Positions 1 through 9,000 of a DNA stretch of 51,698 nt are shown here, in pieces. The notes beneath the pieces were generated by a model. It saw only the letters and a list, made by a program, of their open reading frames with translations, did no database searches and was not told the DNA's origin. The position numbers and the translations under genes were made by a program. Every line of letters starts with the position of its first letter. Within the stretch, counting starts at the first letter, position 1. This DNA comes from an uncultured Oscillospiraceae bacterium (GTDB lineage Bacteria; Bacillota; Clostridia; Oscillospirales; Oscillospiraceae): contig CAKTSA010000010.1 in NCBI GenBank assembly GCA_934597585.1, forward strand, positions 1 through 51,698, written 5' to 3'.

Positions 1-677
1 AGCTCCGCCGCGTTGGAGGGCTTCATGGAGCCGCCGTACTGGATGGTGATGGAGCGGGCGATGCGGGCGCCGTACAGGTGGCGCACGGTGGTGCGGATGA
101 AGGTGCAGACCTCGGCCGCCTGCTCGGCGGTGGCGGTCTTGCCGGTGCCGATGGCCCACACGGGCTCATAGGCGATGACGCACTTGCGCAGCTTCTCCGC
201 CGGCACACCGGCCAGGGCGGACTTCACCTGCAGGGCGATGAGCTCCATGGTGATGCCCAGCTCCCGCTGCTCCAGCGTCTCACCCACGCAGATGATGGGG
301 TGCAGCCCCGCCTCCAGGGCGGCCAGCGCCTTCTTGTTGACGGTGAAATCGGTCTCGCCGAAGTACTGCCGCCGCTCGCTGTGGCCGATGATGACGTACT
401 TCACGCCCAGATCCTTCAGCATCTCGGCGGACACCTCGCCGGTGTAGGCGCCGGACTTCTCATAGAACACGTTCTCCGCGCCCACGGACACCCGCAGGTC
501 CTTGAAGGCCCGGATGGCGGTGGAGATGTTCACGGAGGGGACGCACACCACCACGTCGCACCACTTGGCCTTGGGCATGATGGCCTTCAGCTCTTCGGCA
601 AACTTCTTGGTCTCGCTGGCGGTCATGTTCATCTTCCAGTTGCCGGCGATAATGGTTTTACGATATCTGCGATTCAT
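1..677 (-). CDS. tpiA: Triosephosphate isomerase, 3' end cut by window edge
   Basis: Glycolytic enzyme interconverting dihydroxyacetone phosphate and glyceraldehyde 3-phosphate in the cytosol. Reading leftward from ATG at 677 the protein starts [17 protein letters not shown], the standard TIM start with Asn and the substrate-binding Lys in GNWKMN. It then shows the catalytic His in IIGHSERR, the catalytic Glu in [11 protein letters not shown] and the phosphate loop YGGSMKPSN. About 225 residues are present and roughly 25 are missing past position 1. A GAGGAG ribosome binding site precedes the ATG. It lies downstream of pgk on the same strand, a common glycolytic arrangement. A tandem palindromic repeat lies 55-115 bp upstream and may be its control region. 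Confidence 0.96.
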   Translation of the reverse strand, partial: MNRRYRKTIIAGNWKMNMTASETKKFAEELKAIMPKAKWCDVVVCVPSVNISTAIRAFKDLRVSVGAENVFYEKSGAYTGEVSAEMLKDLGVKYVIIGHSERRQYFGETDFTVNKKALAALEAGLHPIICVGETLEQRELGITMELIALQVKSALAGVPAEKLRKCVIAYEPVWAIGTGKTATAEQAAEVCTFIRTTVRHLYGARIARSITIQYGGSMKPSNAAE

Positions 678-731
678 GTTTTTCTTAACTCCTCTGTCTA
701 TTTCAAATCATCCATTTTTTCATGGGGAAGC

Positions 732-791
732 GTGTACCGATAACCGGGGTTAATGTACCAAAAGTGTACCAATAACCGGGTTAAATGTACC
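732..791. repeat. Two tandem 28-bp palindrome-containing repeats upstream of tpiA
   Basis: Copies at 732-759 and 764-791, 32 bp apart, differ at a few positions. Each starts GTGTACC, ends ATGTACC and has a TAACC/GGTTA dyad at its centre. Three helical turns between copies and dyad symmetry suggest paired operators for a dimeric regulator of tpiA. I do not recognise the regulator; the motif does not match the CggR operator I know. Confidence 0.6.
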
Positions 792-816
792 CAAAAAATC
801 GTATATTTTTTCGTTT

Positions 817-893
817 TTACTTGTCCAGCAAATAAGCCACACCGGGCAGCTCCAGACCCTCCAGGAATTCCAGGGAAGCCCCGCCGCCGGTGG
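817..893 (-). pseudogene. Diverged duplicate of the pgk 3' end
   Basis: Read leftward, this stretch encodes the last 23 residues of phosphoglycerate kinase and its TAA stop, ending [11 protein letters not shown], while true pgk ends [11 protein letters not shown]. The two stop codons are exactly 200 bp apart (817 and 1017). Most differences between copies are third-position changes, so the copies diverged while coding was still constrained, or one came from a related strain. Nothing recognisable lies between 894 and 1016. It is either the stub of a second pgk copy or a scar of recombination at this locus. Confidence 0.7.
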
Positions 894-1016
894 GAGATCG
901 CCGCTGCGCCGCCGGTGGCGGATGAAGCGAGGCGATCTCGAGGAAGTGCCCCGTCTGGCAGGCACGAGAGTGGCTGCCAGGCGGATGGCACAACGGTCGC
1001 GGAACCGGCGGACCGC

Positions 1017-2210
1017 TTACTTATCCAGCAGACACGCCACACCGGGCAGCTCCAGGCCCTCCAGGAATTCCAGAGAGGCCCCGCCGCCGGTGGAGATGTG
1101 GGTGATCTTGTCGGCAAAGCCCATCTGCTCCACCGCCGCCGCGCTGTCGCCGCCGCCCACGATGGTGACGGCGCCGCTGTCGGCCAGGGCCTGGGCCATG
1201 GCCCGGGTGCCGGCGGCAAAGTTCTCGAACTCAAACACGCCCATGGGGCCGTTCCACACCACGGTGCCGGCGCCGCGGACCGCGTCGCAGAAGGCCTTGG
1301 TGGTGTCGGGGCCGATGTCCATGCCCTCGTAATCGGCGGGGATATCCATGGTGCTGACCACCATGCGCTTGGCGTCGTTGGAGAAGTTATCCGCGGCCAC
1401 GGTATCGGTGGGCAGCAGCAGCTTCACGCCGTTCTTCTTGGCCTTTTCGATCATCTCCAGGGCATAGTCCAGCTTGTCGTTCTCGCACAGGCTCTTGCCG
1501 ATCTCGCCGCCCTGGGCCTTGGCGAAGGTATAGGCCATGCCGCCGCCGATGATGATGGTGTCGGCCTTATCCAGCAGGTTGCGGATGACGCCCAGCTTAT
1601 CGCTGATCTTGGCGCCGCCCAGCACCGCCACGAAGGGGCGCTTGGGGTCGTCCAGGGCCTTGCCCATGATCTCCAGCTCCTTGGCCACCAGGAAGCCGGA
1701 CACGGCGGGCAGGAAGGCCGCCACACCGGCGGTGGAGGCGTGGGCCCGGTGGACGGTGCCGAAGGCGTCGGACACGTACAGCTCCGCCATGGAGGCCAGC
1801 TCCTTGGCGAAGGAGGGGTCGTTCTTCTCCTCGCGGATATCGAAGCGCAGGTTCTCCAGCAGCATGATCTGGCCGTCCTGGAGGGCGGCGGCCTTGGCCT
1901 TGGCATCCTCGCCCACGATGTCCTTGGCGAAGATCACCGGCTGGCCCAGCAGTTCACTGAGGCGCTGGGCCACAGGGGCCAGGCTCAGCTTTTCCTTCCA
2001 CTCGCCCTTGGGCTTGCCCAGGTGGGAGCAGGCAATGACCGCCGCGCCCTGATCCAGCAGGTACCGGATGGTGGGCAGAGCCGCCACGATGCGCTTGTCG
2101 CTGGTGATGGCGCCGGTGGTCTTGTCCTGGGGGACATTGAAGTCGCAGCGCAGCAGGATCTTCTTGCCCGCCACATCTACGTCCTGAACGGTTTTCTTGT
2201 TGTAATTCAT
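1017..2210 (-). CDS. pgk: Phosphoglycerate kinase
   Basis: Cytosolic glycolytic kinase moving phosphate from 1,3-bisphosphoglycerate to ADP. The 397-residue length is normal. Seen: N-terminal substrate motif [11 protein letters not shown], the arginine-containing NLRFD segment, the hinge region with [10 protein letters not shown], and the nucleotide-binding [11 protein letters not shown] and [13 protein letters not shown] motifs near the C-terminus. ATG at 2210 follows a GGAGA ribosome binding site. It is transcribed leftward toward tpiA. The usual GAPDH gene is not next to it in this window. The 3' end is partly duplicated 200 bp downstream. Confidence 0.97.
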   Translation of the reverse strand: MNYNKKTVQDVDVAGKKILLRCDFNVPQDKTTGAITSDKRIVAALPTIRYLLDQGAAVIACSHLGKPKGEWKEKLSLAPVAQRLSELLGQPVIFAKDIVGEDAKAKAAALQDGQIMLLENLRFDIREEKNDPSFAKELASMAELYVSDAFGTVHRAHASTAGVAAFLPAVSGFLVAKELEIMGKALDDPKRPFVAVLGGAKISDKLGVIRNLLDKADTIIIGGGMAYTFAKAQGGEIGKSLCENDKLDYALEMIEKAKKNGVKLLLPTDTVAADNFSNDAKRMVVSTMDIPADYEGMDIGPDTTKAFCDAVRGAGTVVWNGPMGVFEFENFAAGTRAMAQALADSGAVTIVGGGDSAAAVEQMGFADKITHISTGGGASLEFLEGLELPGVACLLDK

Positions 2211-2255
2211 ATTCGCGTCTCCTTTTCAAGAGTGTTGTTGTCCTATTATTTCCTA

Positions 2256-2747
2256 TTATTCTGCCGCCATCTCGCCTGTGCCGGTCAGGCCGGGGAAGCC
2301 GTTCTGACGCAGGGCCTCGTAGGTGAGGATGGCCACGGAGTTGCTGAGGTTCAGGCTGCGGGCGTCCGGCCGCATGGGCAGGCGGAGGCAGCGGTCATAG
2401 TGGGCCATGCGGAAATCCTCCGGCAGGCCCGCCGTCTCCTTGCCGAAGAAGAGCCAGCAGTCGGGGGAAAAATGGGCCCGGGTATAGTCCTGCGGCGCCT
2501 TGGTGGTGGCCAGCCACAGGTCGGCCAGCGCTTCGGGATGCTGGCGGAAGAGATCGTCCAGACCGTCGTAGTCCCGGACCTGCACCAGGTGCCAGTAGTC
2601 CAGGCCGGCCCGCTTTACGGCCCGGTCGGAGATATCGAAGCCCAGGGGGCGGACCAGATGCAGACGGCTGCCGGTGGCGGCGCAGGTGCGGGCGATGTTG
2701 CCGCAGTTCTGGGGGATCTCCGGCTCCACCAGCACAATATTCAGCAT
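2256..2747 (-). CDS. trmL: tRNA (cytidine/uridine-34 2'-O)-methyltransferase, TrmL-type SPOUT enzyme
   Basis: Predicted to methylate the ribose of the wobble base in certain leucine tRNAs using SAM. The 163-residue protein begins MLNIVLVEPEIPQNCGNIAR, the family signature. It contains the SPOUT knot residues in FGKETAGLP and the C-terminal LNLSNSVAILTYEALRQ motif. The start at 2747 follows GGGAGAAGG. It lies just upstream of pgk on the same strand with about a 45-bp gap, so cotranscription is possible. An AT-rich gap separates it from the divergent GlmU-like gene. Confidence 0.92.
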   Translation of the reverse strand: MLNIVLVEPEIPQNCGNIARTCAATGSRLHLVRPLGFDISDRAVKRAGLDYWHLVQVRDYDGLDDLFRQHPEALADLWLATTKAPQDYTRAHFSPDCWLFFGKETAGLPEDFRMAHYDRCLRLPMRPDARSLNLSNSVAILTYEALRQNGFPGLTGTGEMAAE

Positions 2748-3028
2748 AGTCCTTCTCCCCCTTTGTAAAAGCTTTCCTAGTATAAAGCAAAACTTTTGGA
2801 AATTCAACATCAAAATTATTAAAAAACACGATTTTCTCATTAAAATATTGGTTTTGGTCGCTGATTTTTCAGGAAAAACGATCTTTCTCTTTTTTCTCCC
2901 ATTTTTCGCGGCGGCGGCGGCGAAAAGTTGTTGGAAATTCTCAAGGAAAACACTGGATTTTCCCGCAGGATATGTTATACTATCCATTAGAAGAATTTCT
3001 GCCGCTCTTTTCAAGGGGGTGTTTTCCG

Positions 3029-4180
3029 ATGGATCACAAGGTAGCGATCATGGATCTGCGCGCCGGCGGTGCCGGCGCCGATACTGCTATGAGACCGCTG
3101 ATGCTGCACACAATGCTCTTTTGCCCCGTTATCCGGTGGGTATGCCAGGAGCTGTTGTCCTGCGGCGTTCAGCGGTTTTTTGTCGTCTGTGGGGAAAATT
3201 GGCGAAACGAGGCCGCCCAGGCGCTGGAGGACATCTCCGGCGTGACGTTCTATGACAGGACAGAGGACGCGCTTTCCGCCGCCGAGGGCGATGTGATCGT
3301 CGTTCCCGGCGCGGTGGTGCCCGTGTGGGGCGAGGGGAACCGCGCCGTCTATACCGCCGACGCCGCGCTGCTGCGGACTCGTCTGGCGGAGGGCATCTCC
3401 TTTTCCGACTGTCCGGCGGAGGCCGAGAGCGTCCGCCAACTGTGGCAGAGTCCCAGCATCGCGCCGTCTTTCCTGCCGGTCAGTGACGCCGCGGCGCTTC
3501 AGGCGGCCATGCCCGCCGCCCGTGAGCTGCTGATGAAGCGGATGACGCTGAACGGCGTCACCGTCGTCGACCCCAACACCACCTATGTGGATCCCCGGTG
3601 CTCCGTGGCCCCCGGCGTGACGCTGCTGCCGGGGACGATCCTGCGGGGCAGCACGGTCATCGGCCGGGACTGCGAGATCGGCCCCAACGCCATGATCCGG
3701 GACTGCGTGGTGGGCGAGGACACCACCGTCAACGCCAGCCAGCTGAACGAGAGCACCATCGGCAGCCACACCACCGTGGGGCCCTTCGCCTATGTGCGGC
3801 CGGATTGTACGGTGGGGGATCACTGCCGTATCGGCGACTTTGTGGAGCTAAAGAACTCCAGGCTGGACGACGGCACCAAGGTGAGCCACCTCACCTACGT
3901 GGGCGACAGCGATATCGGCAAGCGGGTGAACTTCGGCTGCGGCACCGTCACCACCAATTATAACGGGCTGAAGAAGTACCGCTGCACCGTGGGGGACGAC
4001 GTGTTCCTGGGGTGCAACACCAATCTGATCGCCCCGGTGACCATCGGGGACGGGGCGTATACCGCCGCGGGCTCCACCGTGGACAAGGATGTGCCCGCCG
4101 GGGCGCTGGCCATCGCCCGGGCAAGGCAGGAGAACAAACCCGGCTGGGCCGCCCGGTTCTTCAGGGCCAAAAAGAAGTAA
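3029..4180 (+). CDS. GlmU-like left-handed beta-helix acetyltransferase with degenerate N-terminal domain
   Basis: The C-terminal half (residues about 180-375) is a hexapeptide-repeat helix closely matching the glucosamine-1-phosphate acetyltransferase half of GlmU. It keeps the catalytic His in KVSHLTYVGDSDIG, the NYNGLKK segment and the final AGSTVDKDVP turn. The N-terminal domain (about 170 residues) is shorter than the roughly 230-residue uridylyltransferase domain and has no G-x-G-T-R-M nucleotide loop. ATG at 3029 follows AGGGGG; an ATG 57 bp upstream lacks a site. Immediately upstream of prs, as glmU often is in Firmicutes. It probably supplies only the acetyl transfer step for UDP-GlcNAc, with the second activity supplied elsewhere; that is inference. 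Confidence 0.8.
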   Translation: MDHKVAIMDLRAGGAGADTAMRPLMLHTMLFCPVIRWVCQELLSCGVQRFFVVCGENWRNEAAQALEDISGVTFYDRTEDALSAAEGDVIVVPGAVVPVWGEGNRAVYTADAALLRTRLAEGISFSDCPAEAESVRQLWQSPSIAPSFLPVSDAAALQAAMPAARELLMKRMTLNGVTVVDPNTTYVDPRCSVAPGVTLLPGTILRGSTVIGRDCEIGPNAMIRDCVVGEDTTVNASQLNESTIGSHTTVGPFAYVRPDCTVGDHCRIGDFVELKNSRLDDGTKVSHLTYVGDSDIGKRVNFGCGTVTTNYNGLKKYRCTVGDDVFLGCNTNLIAPVTIGDGAYTAAGSTVDKDVPAGALAIARARQENKPGWAARFFRAKKK

Positions 4181-4226
4181 GCAAATAAATTGACATAAAA
4201 ATAACAAAAGAGGAGGATGTTTCACC

Positions 4227-5186
4227 ATGATTTCTCACGGCAAGGACATCAAGATTTTCACCGGCAACGCCAACCCCGCGCTGGCACAGGAGATCTGCAA
4301 GATCATCGGCACCAAGCTGGGTGAGGCGGAGGTCAAGAGCTTCGCCGACGGCGAGGCCAGCGTCTCCCTGTACGAGACCGTCCGCGGCAGCGACGTGTTC
4401 CTGATCAACTCCACCTGCAAGCCTGTCAACGACAGCCTGATGGAGCTGCTGATCATGATCGACGCCTGCAAGCGCGCCAGCGCAGGCCGCGTCACCGCGG
4501 TGATCCCCTACTTCGGCTATGCCCGCCAGGACCGCAAGGCCAAGAGCCGCGACCCCATCTCCGCCAAGCTGGTGGCCAACATGCTGACCGCCGCCGGCGC
4601 CGACCGGGTGCTGACCATGGACCTGCACGCCAGCCAGATCCAGGGCTTCTTCGATATCCCCGTGGATAACCTGCTGGGCAACCCCGTGTTCGTGGACTAC
4701 TACGCCAAGAAGTTCGGCGAGAAGTGCGAGAACATGGTGGTGGTGTCCCCCGACGTGGGCAGCGTGGCCCGCGCCCGTACCTTCGCCCAGAAGCTGCACA
4801 TGAATCTGGCCATTGTGGACAAGCGCCGCCAGAAGGCCAACCAGTGCGAGGTCATGAACGTCATCGGCGATGTGGCCGGCAAGGACTGCATCCTGTTCGA
4901 CGACATGGTGGACACCGCCGGTTCCATCTGCAACGCCGCCAAGGCCATCGTAGAGGTGGGCGGCGCCAACAGCGTGTACGCCTGCGCCAGCCACGGTGTG
5001 CTGTCCGGCCCCGCGCTGGAGCGGATCAACAACAGCGTCATCAAGGAGATGGCCCTGCTGAACACCATCCCCGAGGAGATGGGCAAGGGCTGCGAAAAGA
5101 TCAAGTACCTGTCCGTGGCCCCCATGTTTGCCGAGGCCATTGAGCGTATCTATCAGGAGATCTCCATCGCCAAGCTGTTCAACTGA
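4227..5186 (+). CDS. prs: Ribose-phosphate pyrophosphokinase
   Basis: Makes PRPP from ribose 5-phosphate and ATP for purine, pyrimidine, histidine and tryptophan synthesis. The length of 319 residues is typical. Seen: FADGEASVSLYETVRG, the flexible-loop YGYARQDRK-type motif (YFGYARQDRKAKSR), MDLHASQIQGFF, and the PRPP-binding loop CILFDDMVDTAGS. Start ATG at 4227 follows AGGAGG. It follows the GlmU-like gene by 46 bp, the conserved glmU-prs order, and pth comes after it. Confidence 0.97.
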   Translation: MISHGKDIKIFTGNANPALAQEICKIIGTKLGEAEVKSFADGEASVSLYETVRGSDVFLINSTCKPVNDSLMELLIMIDACKRASAGRVTAVIPYFGYARQDRKAKSRDPISAKLVANMLTAAGADRVLTMDLHASQIQGFFDIPVDNLLGNPVFVDYYAKKFGEKCENMVVVSPDVGSVARARTFAQKLHMNLAIVDKRRQKANQCEVMNVIGDVAGKDCILFDDMVDTAGSICNAAKAIVEVGGANSVYACASHGVLSGPALERINNSVIKEMALLNTIPEEMGKGCEKIKYLSVAPMFAEAIERIYQEISIAKLFN

Positions 5187-5217
5187 GAAACCGCTTTTCA
5201 AAGCGGAAAAACCGTGC

Positions 5218-5253
5218 TATAATAGGGGAACTGCGCATCGCAGTTCCCCTATT
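5218..5253 (+). promoter_or_regulatory. TATAAT box followed by a strong hairpin between prs and pth
   Basis: A TATAAT at 5218-5223 runs straight into the inverted repeat AATAGGGGAACTGC-GCATC-GCAGTTCCCCTATT (5221-5253, 14-bp stem). The run after the stem is not T-rich, so it is a poor intrinsic terminator. It may be a 5' stabilising stem of a pth transcript, or a processing hairpin. The -35 region is weak. Confidence 0.4.
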
Positions 5254-5296
5254 GTTCACGGGGAACGAGACCATAGAGATAAGGGAGGGACGCGCC

Positions 5297-5893
5297 TTGT
5301 TTTTCAATCGGAACCAGAGCGGCGGCGTCAACTGGATACTGGTGGGGCTGGGCAATCCCGGCAAGCAGTATGAGAGCACCCGCCACAACATGGGCTGGCT
5401 GGCGCTGGACAGCCTGATGGAGCAGGAGAAATTCACGCTGCCCAAGCTGCGCTTCAAGGCGTGGACGGGTATTTTTGAGAAGGATGGCAATAAAATACTG
5501 GTGATGAAGCCCCAGACCTATATGAACCTGTCCGGCGAGTCGGTGGGCGAGGCGGCGCGGTTCTATAAGGTGCCGGCGGACCATGTGGTGGTGATCTCTG
5601 ACGATGTGTCGCTGCCGGTGGGGAAGCTGCGGATCCGCAAGGGCGGCAGCGCCGGCGGACACAACGGGCTGAAGAACATCATCGCCCATCTGGGCACCGA
5701 CCAGTTTCCCCGCATCAAGGTGGGGGTGGGGATGCCGGAGCATCCGGACCACGAGATGATCGACTGGGTCATCGGCAAGCCCAAGGGCGAGGAGGCCAAG
5801 CTGCTGCGCGAGACGCTGGATCGCGCTGCCAACGCGGCGCTGTGCCTGATGAAGGAAGGGCCGGACAAGGCCATGAATAAGTTCAACGGGTAA
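5297..5893 (+). CDS. pth: Peptidyl-tRNA hydrolase
   Basis: Releases peptides from prematurely dropped peptidyl-tRNA. Visible family motifs: LVGLGNPGKQYESTRHNMG with the catalytic His, KPQTYMNLSG, ISDDVSLPVGKLRIRKGGSAGGHNGLK, and FPRIKVGVGMP. I chose TTG at 5297 because GGGAGGG lies just upstream. That gives 198 residues, a normal length; an in-frame ATG at 5252 would add an N-terminal tail with no family counterpart. Lies between prs and mfd, a conserved Firmicutes order. Confidence 0.93.
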   Translation: MFFNRNQSGGVNWILVGLGNPGKQYESTRHNMGWLALDSLMEQEKFTLPKLRFKAWTGIFEKDGNKILVMKPQTYMNLSGESVGEAARFYKVPADHVVVISDDVSLPVGKLRIRKGGSAGGHNGLKNIIAHLGTDQFPRIKVGVGMPEHPDHEMIDWVIGKPKGEEAKLLRETLDRAANAALCLMKEGPDKAMNKFNG

Positions 5894-5907
5894 AAAGCTT
5901 CGCAGAA

Positions 5908-5936
5908 TTTGCGCCGCGCACGGCGCAAAATATTTC
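5908..5936 (+). terminator. Intrinsic terminator after pth
   Basis: Perfect 9-bp stem TTTGCGCCG / CGGCGCAAA with a CGCA loop, followed by an A/T run, 15 bp after the pth stop. About 140 further bases before mfd hold a second A/T-rich hairpin but no gene. Confidence 0.7.
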
Positions 5937-6076
5937 AATTATTTTTCTGACGACATGTGCGTCAGAAAAATTCTTCTCGGTCGCCAGTGCACCCAAAGGG
6001 TGCGCGCAGCCGACCGCAAGCCTTTTGGCAGAAAAATCGTAAGATTTTTCGCCAGGCAACAAGAAAGGAGGGGGAT

Positions 6077-9000
6077 ATGAACGCGCTGCTAAAAGAGTTA
6101 TTGCAAATGCCGGAGGCAAAAGCGCTGCTGGACAGTACGCTGCGCGGCGAGAAGCCCATGGTCACGGGCGTATCCCCCGTCCACCGGGCGATGCTGGCGG
6201 CGGCCATGGTGCAGGAGACGGGCCGGCCCCTGCTGGCGCTGTGCGGCGACGAGACGGAGGCCATGAAGCTTGCCGGCGACCTGCGGGCCCTGACGGGCCG
6301 GGAGGTGACGCTGCTGCGACGGCGGGACTGGCAGCTGCGGCCCAGCGCCGCGGCCAGCCGCAGCTGGGAGCATCAGCGTCTGGCGGCGCTGCACGCCATG
6401 GCGTCCGGAAAAGCGCCGCTGGTGGTGGCCGCCATCGACGCGGCGGTGCAGCGGTGCGTGCCCAGGGATGTGCTGCTGGCGAGTGCCGTTTCCCTGAAGG
6501 TGGGAGAGCGGTACCCCATAGAGGAGCTGGCGGGCCGGCTGACGGCGGCGGGCTATGTCCGGTGTCAGCAGGTGGAGGGGCCGGGGCAGTTCGCCGTCCG
6601 GGGCGGGATACTGGATGTGTTCTCCCCCGCCATGGAGCAGCCGGTGCGCTGCGAGTTCTGGGACGACGAGCTGGACGCCATGGGGGCCTTTGACGTGACC
6701 ACCCAGCGGCGGGTCCACAACCTGGAGGAGACGCTGCTGCTGCCTGCGGGAGAAGTATTGCCCTTCCGGGGGGCGGACACGGCGGAGAAGGCTGCCGCCG
6801 CGCTGGAAGCGGCGGGAAAGCGCCTGAAAAAGAAGGAACACACCCAGCCGCTGCTGCGGCAGCTGGAGAGCGATGCCAACGCCCTGCGGCAGGGCATCGC
6901 CCCCAACGGCTGCGACCGGTATCTGGCGGCGGTGTATGAGGAAAAGGCCACAGCGCTGGACTATCTGCCGGAGGACGCACTGGTGTGCGTGTGCGAGGGC
7001 GGACGGGTCAGCGAGGGGCTGAAGGGCTGGCTGTGGCAATTGAAGGAGGACGTGGCCGCGGCGGCGGAAAACGGCTTTATGGCCCCGGCCATGGGGGATC
7101 TGGCCCTGACGGAGGGGGAGACGGCGGCACAGCTGACCCGGTTCTCCCTGTGCCAGATGGACAGCCTGCCCACCAGCCGGTATCTGCTGCCGCCGGGTGA
7201 GCTGCTGCAGATCTCTGCCCGGCAGCTGAGCACCTACGGCGGCTCGCTGGAGACGGCGGCCTCCGATATGGAGCACTATCTCACCGCCGGGTATCGGGTG
7301 GTGGTGCTGTGCGGCGGTCAGGTGCGGGCCAGCAACATGCAGGAGCTGCTGCGGGGACGAAACATCACGGCGGCACTGTCGCTGGACGGCAGTACCCTGC
7401 CCCAGCCGGGGCAGGCGGCCATTCTGCTGGGCGCGGTCAGCGCGGGAAGCGAGTGGCCGGCGCTGAAGCTGGCGGTGCTGACGGAGGGCCAGCTGACGGA
7501 GAGCGTCAGCGGAAAGCAGAAGAAGCCCCGTCGGGTCAAGGACAGCAATCGCCAGAAGCTGCAGTCCTATACCGACCTGACGCCGGGCGATCTGGTGGTG
7601 CATGCCCACCACGGCATCGGCCGCTTTGTGGAGATGCTGCGGCTGCCGGTGGACGGGGTGGAGAAGGACTATATCAAGATCGCCTACGCCGGCAGCGACT
7701 GCCTGTACGTGCCGGCCACGTCGCTGGACTTGGTCAGCAAGTATATCGGCGCCGGCGGCGAGGACAGCGAACGGCCCGCCAAGCTGAATAAACTGGGAGG
7801 CACCGAGTGGGCCAAGACCACCTATCGGGCCAAGGCCGCCGCCAAGGAGCTGGCGGCGGGGCTGATCCAGCTGTACGCCCAGCGGCAGCGGCAGCCGGGC
7901 TTCGCCTTCTCCCCCGACAGCCCGTGGCAGCGGGAGTTTGAGGAGGCCTTCGACTATGAGGAGACCGGCGACCAGCTGCGGGCCATCGAGGAGATCAAGG
8001 GCGACATGGAGAAGGCCGTGCCCATGGACCGGCTGCTGTGCGGCGACGTGGGCTACGGCAAGACGGAGGTGGCCCTGCGGGCCGTGATGAAGTGCATCCT
8101 GGACGGGAAGCAGGCGGCCATCCTGGTGCCCACCACGGTGCTGGCCCAGCAGCATTACGCCACGGCACAGAACCGGTTCCGCTCCTTCCCGGTGACGGTG
8201 GAGGTACTGTCCCGGTTCCGCACCCCGAAACAGATCAAGGAGATCCTGGAGCGGGTGAAGGCAGGCCGCGTAGACCTGCTGATCGGCACCCACAAGCTGC
8301 TGAACAAGAATCTGGAGTTCAAGGACCTGGGGCTTCTCATCATCGACGAGGAGCAGCGCTTCGGCGTGACCCACAAGGAGAAGCTGCGGGAGCGGGTGAA
8401 ACAGGTGGACACACTGACGCTGTCCGCCACGCCTATCCCCAGGACGCTGAATATGGCCCTGTCCGGCATCCGGGACATGAGCACCATCGAAGAGCCGCCC
8501 CAGGATCGCCAGCCGGTGCAGACCTATGTGCTGGAGCACGACTGGGGCGTCATCGCCGAGGCCATCCGGCGGGAGCTGGACCGGGGCGGGCAGGTCTATT
8601 ACCTCCATAACCGGGTGGAGAACATCGAAAACGCCGCGGGACGGCTGCGGCAGCTGCTGGGGGACGAGGTGGCCATCGCCACCGCCCACGGCAAGATGGG
8701 CGAGCGGGAGCTGAGCCATGTGATGCGGCAGATGGCCGACGGCGAGGTGCAGGTGCTGGTGTGCACCACCATCATCGAAACGGGCATCGACATCCCCAAC
8801 GTGAACACGCTGATCATCGAGGATGCCGACAGGCTGGGGCTGAGCCAGCTGCACCAGATCCGGGGCCGGGTGGGCCGGTCGGGACGGCGGGCCTACGCCT
8901 ATCTCACCTACCGCACCGGGAAGGTGCTCAGCGAGGTGGCGTCCAAGCGGCTGTCGGCCATCCGGGAGTATGTGGAGTTCGGCAGCGGGTTCCGCATCGC

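Noticed and set aside
753..2768. Long plus-strand open frame opposite pgk and trmL
   Set aside because: Low-complexity Gly/His/Leu-rich translation caused by GC-rich codons on the other strand; no ribosome binding site or family motif.
5218..5253. Rho-independent terminator of prs
   Set aside because: The stem is strong but not followed by a T run; kept only as a possible 5' or processing hairpin.
6098..8854. Long minus-strand open frame opposite mfd
   Set aside because: Mirror frame of a GC-rich gene, with His/Gln/Leu-rich composition and no start signals.
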